NCBI GenBank assembly: GCA_945909635.1
Contig: OX246690.1
Location: 2,542,001-2,606,000 of the forward strand
Reading direction: 5' to 3'
From: Clostridioides difficile_A
GTDB lineage: Bacteria; Bacillota; Clostridia; Peptostreptococcales; Peptostreptococcaceae
DNA: 64,000 nucleotides
The position numbers and the translations under genes are program-made. The notes below the pieces were generated by a model that was given only the letters and a program-made list of their open reading frames with translations, had not been told where the DNA came from and searched no databases. Numbering within the stretch: position 1 is the stretch's first letter; each line of letters opens with the position of its first letter. Shown piece after piece: positions 62,653 through 64,000 of the stretch.

Positions 62653-62897
62653 TTTTAGGGAAAGGGAAACTTTTTTTGAAATATAATATAATTATAATAA
62701 TAAAATAATGCTTTTATAAATATCAAGACACAGAATATAAAAATTTTATAATAATATATTTACCAAAATTATACAACATATCTTATATTATAACTATATA
62801 AATCATATAAATCAATACTTAGACAGGCTGATAGAGTAGTTTTTAAAAACAATAGAGTTATAATACAAAAACTATCTTAATATCCCTTTCCCTAAAA
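62653..62897. mobile_element. 245-bp MITE-like element with 15-bp perfect terminal inverted repeats
   Basis: TTTTAGGGAAAGGGA at 62653-62667 and its exact reverse complement at 62883-62897. The interior is AT-rich with no gene. G-rich ends in such an AT-rich setting are unlikely by chance. No clear target-site duplication is seen, so a decayed insertion or a paired regulatory site cannot be excluded. Confidence 0.5.
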
Positions 62898-62947
62898 ATG
62901 GCTACTTAAAAAAATTAATATTCTTTGTCTAAATACTTTTATAACTT

Positions 62948-63090
62948 TTATTTTATAAACTTTTTAGCCTTATTCCTTGTTGTTCATATATTCTCACCTA
63001 TATATTTGAGTGAATTTTTCTCCTCTAGTCTTATTTAATTCTTTAATTTCATTACAAGTTACTCCACCGATTACATACAGACTTCCTGTT
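62948..63090 (-). pseudogene. Decayed endolysin C-terminal domain
   Basis: On the minus strand, SLYVIGGVTCNEIKELNKTR then GEKFTQIY, a stop, and after TGA in place of Trp, TTRNKAKKFIK and a final stop. It matches the NLYVIGGGACNKIDSITKER region of the intact endolysin and the fragment at 55861-55965. At least two stops disable it. Confidence 0.6.
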
Positions 63091-63459
63091 AGTTAATAAT
63101 CTTTTTTATCTATTACTAAATAACTTTATTCTGTCATCTTATAATACAACTCTTATATATCATTCATGAAACCTCATAGTTTTTAAAATAAAAAAATCAA
63201 ATTAAAAGTAACTTAATTCTTTAATATGTTAATAAATTATTTAAATATCTCTTAATATTTATACTGAAATCGAATTTATTTAAATAAATAGTAAAAGTTT
63301 TTTAACGCAAAAATTACAAGTAAGTTTTAACATATATTTTGCATCTTCAATCTATTTTTTTAATGTAAAATAACATTCATATCTATAAATTAATCCAATT
63401 TTCAAATAAATATATTGAATAATAAGCAACTCTGTTGTATTATTTAATTGTAGAATAAA

Positions 63460-63552
63460 ACTAAATCGGCAAAACTAGAGAAATTTAGTGACGCAAAGCT
63501 ATAGGGACTAAGGCTTATAGAACCCTTGTAAGTTATGTCAGCCAGTTGCCAA
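63460..63552 (+). ncRNA. Cyclic di-GMP-I (GEMM-I) riboswitch
   Basis: All core elements are present: CGGCAAAAC at the P1/P2 side, a P2 hairpin CTAGA-GAAA-TTTAG with the GAAA tetraloop, the invariant GACGCAAAGC, the ACTAAGG receptor segment, a P3 stem, and TCAGCCAGTTGCC closing P1. The GNRA loop and its receptor match the known tertiary contact. Just after it an AT-only hairpin (AAAAAGA ... TCTTTTTGTTTTTT) could be the terminator. The next gene is the 58-aa frame at 63603, and beyond it a second cold-shock gene. Confidence 0.85.
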
Positions 63553-63602
63553 AAAGATATTTTCTTTTTGTTTTTTATGAAAGTTTTTTAGGGGGATGTA
63601 AA

Positions 63603-63779
63603 ATGTTTATGGAAAAAATAGATATGTGTACACATATATTAACTGCTTATATTGGCAGTTCATATGATTACTGTAATTTTATAGATACACAGCTAGATGA
63701 TTTTATACTAGAGTATGGAGAAAATGTAGTAGAATCTTGTCTACATCAAGTGATGGTATTGGTAAGTAGGTATAATTAG
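63603..63779 (+). CDS. 58-aa protein under c-di-GMP riboswitch control
   Basis: The ATG at 63603 follows GGGGGATGTAAA, a strong ribosome site. A longer in-frame reading from 63546 would start inside the riboswitch and is rejected. The product MEKIDMCTHILTAYIGSSYD then FIDTQLDDFILEYGENVVES is small, acidic and soluble with two Cys. No family is recognised. A decayed copy lies behind riboswitch copy A. It is probably a c-di-GMP-regulated accessory protein. Confidence 0.65.
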   Translation: MFMEKIDMCTHILTAYIGSSYDYCNFIDTQLDDFILEYGENVVESCLHQVMVLVSRYN

Positions 63780-63909
63780 ATAGATTTTGTTTTCTAGAGA
63801 ACCCTTTTTAGTTTTTTCTACATTTAATAAACTAGAGAAATAATTACATCTAAAAAATAAATATTGAGAACCTTTTAATATAAAATATTAACTATAAATC
63901 ATAATTAGG

Positions 63910-63938
63910 TAGACATCTCTATTAAATTATGATACAAT
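63910..63938 (+). promoter_or_regulatory. Promoter of a second cold-shock gene
   Basis: TAGACA and TACAAT with a 17-base spacer, a match to 51751-51779. The leader (63939-64000) repeats the copy A leader, with a better first hairpin (TTGTGT/ACACAA) and the same ATCAAG-TATAT-CTTGAT hairpin and AATAGGAGTATTT ribosome site. The start codon should lie within a few bases beyond the window. Confidence 0.75.
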
Positions 63939-64000
63939 AGTATTTGTGTTGATACACAATTAAATCAAGTATATCTTGATATAGGTTAATAGGAGTATTT

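Noticed and set aside
63546..63602. Longer start for the 58-aa gene
   Set aside because: It would begin inside the 3' end of the riboswitch, while a strong ribosome site serves the ATG at 63603.
1..64000. CRISPR array, tRNA or rRNA genes
   Set aside because: No regularly spaced direct repeats of CRISPR type and no tRNA or rRNA sequence were seen on either strand.

Overview
The window reads as low-GC Firmicutes chromosome, most probably Clostridioides difficile. This is inferred from the strong AT bias, an endolysin whose C-terminal domain I recognise as that of the C. difficile phage lysin CD27L, the dense PTS/PRD regulation, and a c-di-GMP-I plus a glycine riboswitch. No database search was possible.

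Layout. (1) 1-17.4 kb: one end of a prophage-like element, all on the minus strand and running off the left edge. It holds a holin and a series of large adhesin-like or structural proteins built from Ig-like, discoidin-like and LamG-like domains; no integrase, terminase or capsid gene is in view. (2) 17.8-37.3 kb: metabolic genes: a Rieske-type FAD oxidoreductase, an amino-acid ABC importer lacking its ATPase, a fructose operon (fruK-fruABC) beside a PRD regulator/phosphatase operon, an AI-2E-type permease, an isoprenoid-synthase-fold protein, topoisomerase III, and a tandem glycine riboswitch in front of a sodium:alanine/glycine symporter. (3) 34.8-43.1 kb: an alditol-type PTS regulon. A LevR-like sigma-54 activator, EIIA, EIIB and EIIC form one unit; a dehydrogenase and two class II aldolase/epimerase proteins form a second. 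A sigma-54 (-24/-12) promoter stands before each unit. (4) 43.4-50.7 kb: DUF3284, a MocR regulator, azlCD, a two-component system and a BlaI-type repressor.

(5) 50.8-64 kb: an accessory patchwork of duplicated and decaying modules. A segment with a c-di-GMP-I riboswitch occurs three times (51.4, 59.5 and 63.5 kb). Only the last looks intact. Two of the three lie before a cold-shock gene, the second of which starts just past the right edge. A BlaI gene is intact at 50.8 kb and a broken copy is fused to a truncated phage tail gene at 59.0 kb. A phage lysis cassette (tail fragment, XhlA, holin, endolysin) sits beside a 538-residue protein with a phospholipase-C-like N-terminal part and a jacalin-like lectin C-terminal part. 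Endolysin C-terminal debris appears at three further places. Also here are a broken bacteriocin-like/immunity-like pair, an orphan response regulator with Glu at the phosphoacceptor site, and a 245-bp element with 15-bp perfect terminal inverted repeats.

The strongest candidates for new biology are the lectin-bearing protein in the lysis cassette, the triplicated riboswitch modules, the pseudo-receiver regulator, and the decorated tail block at the left end.
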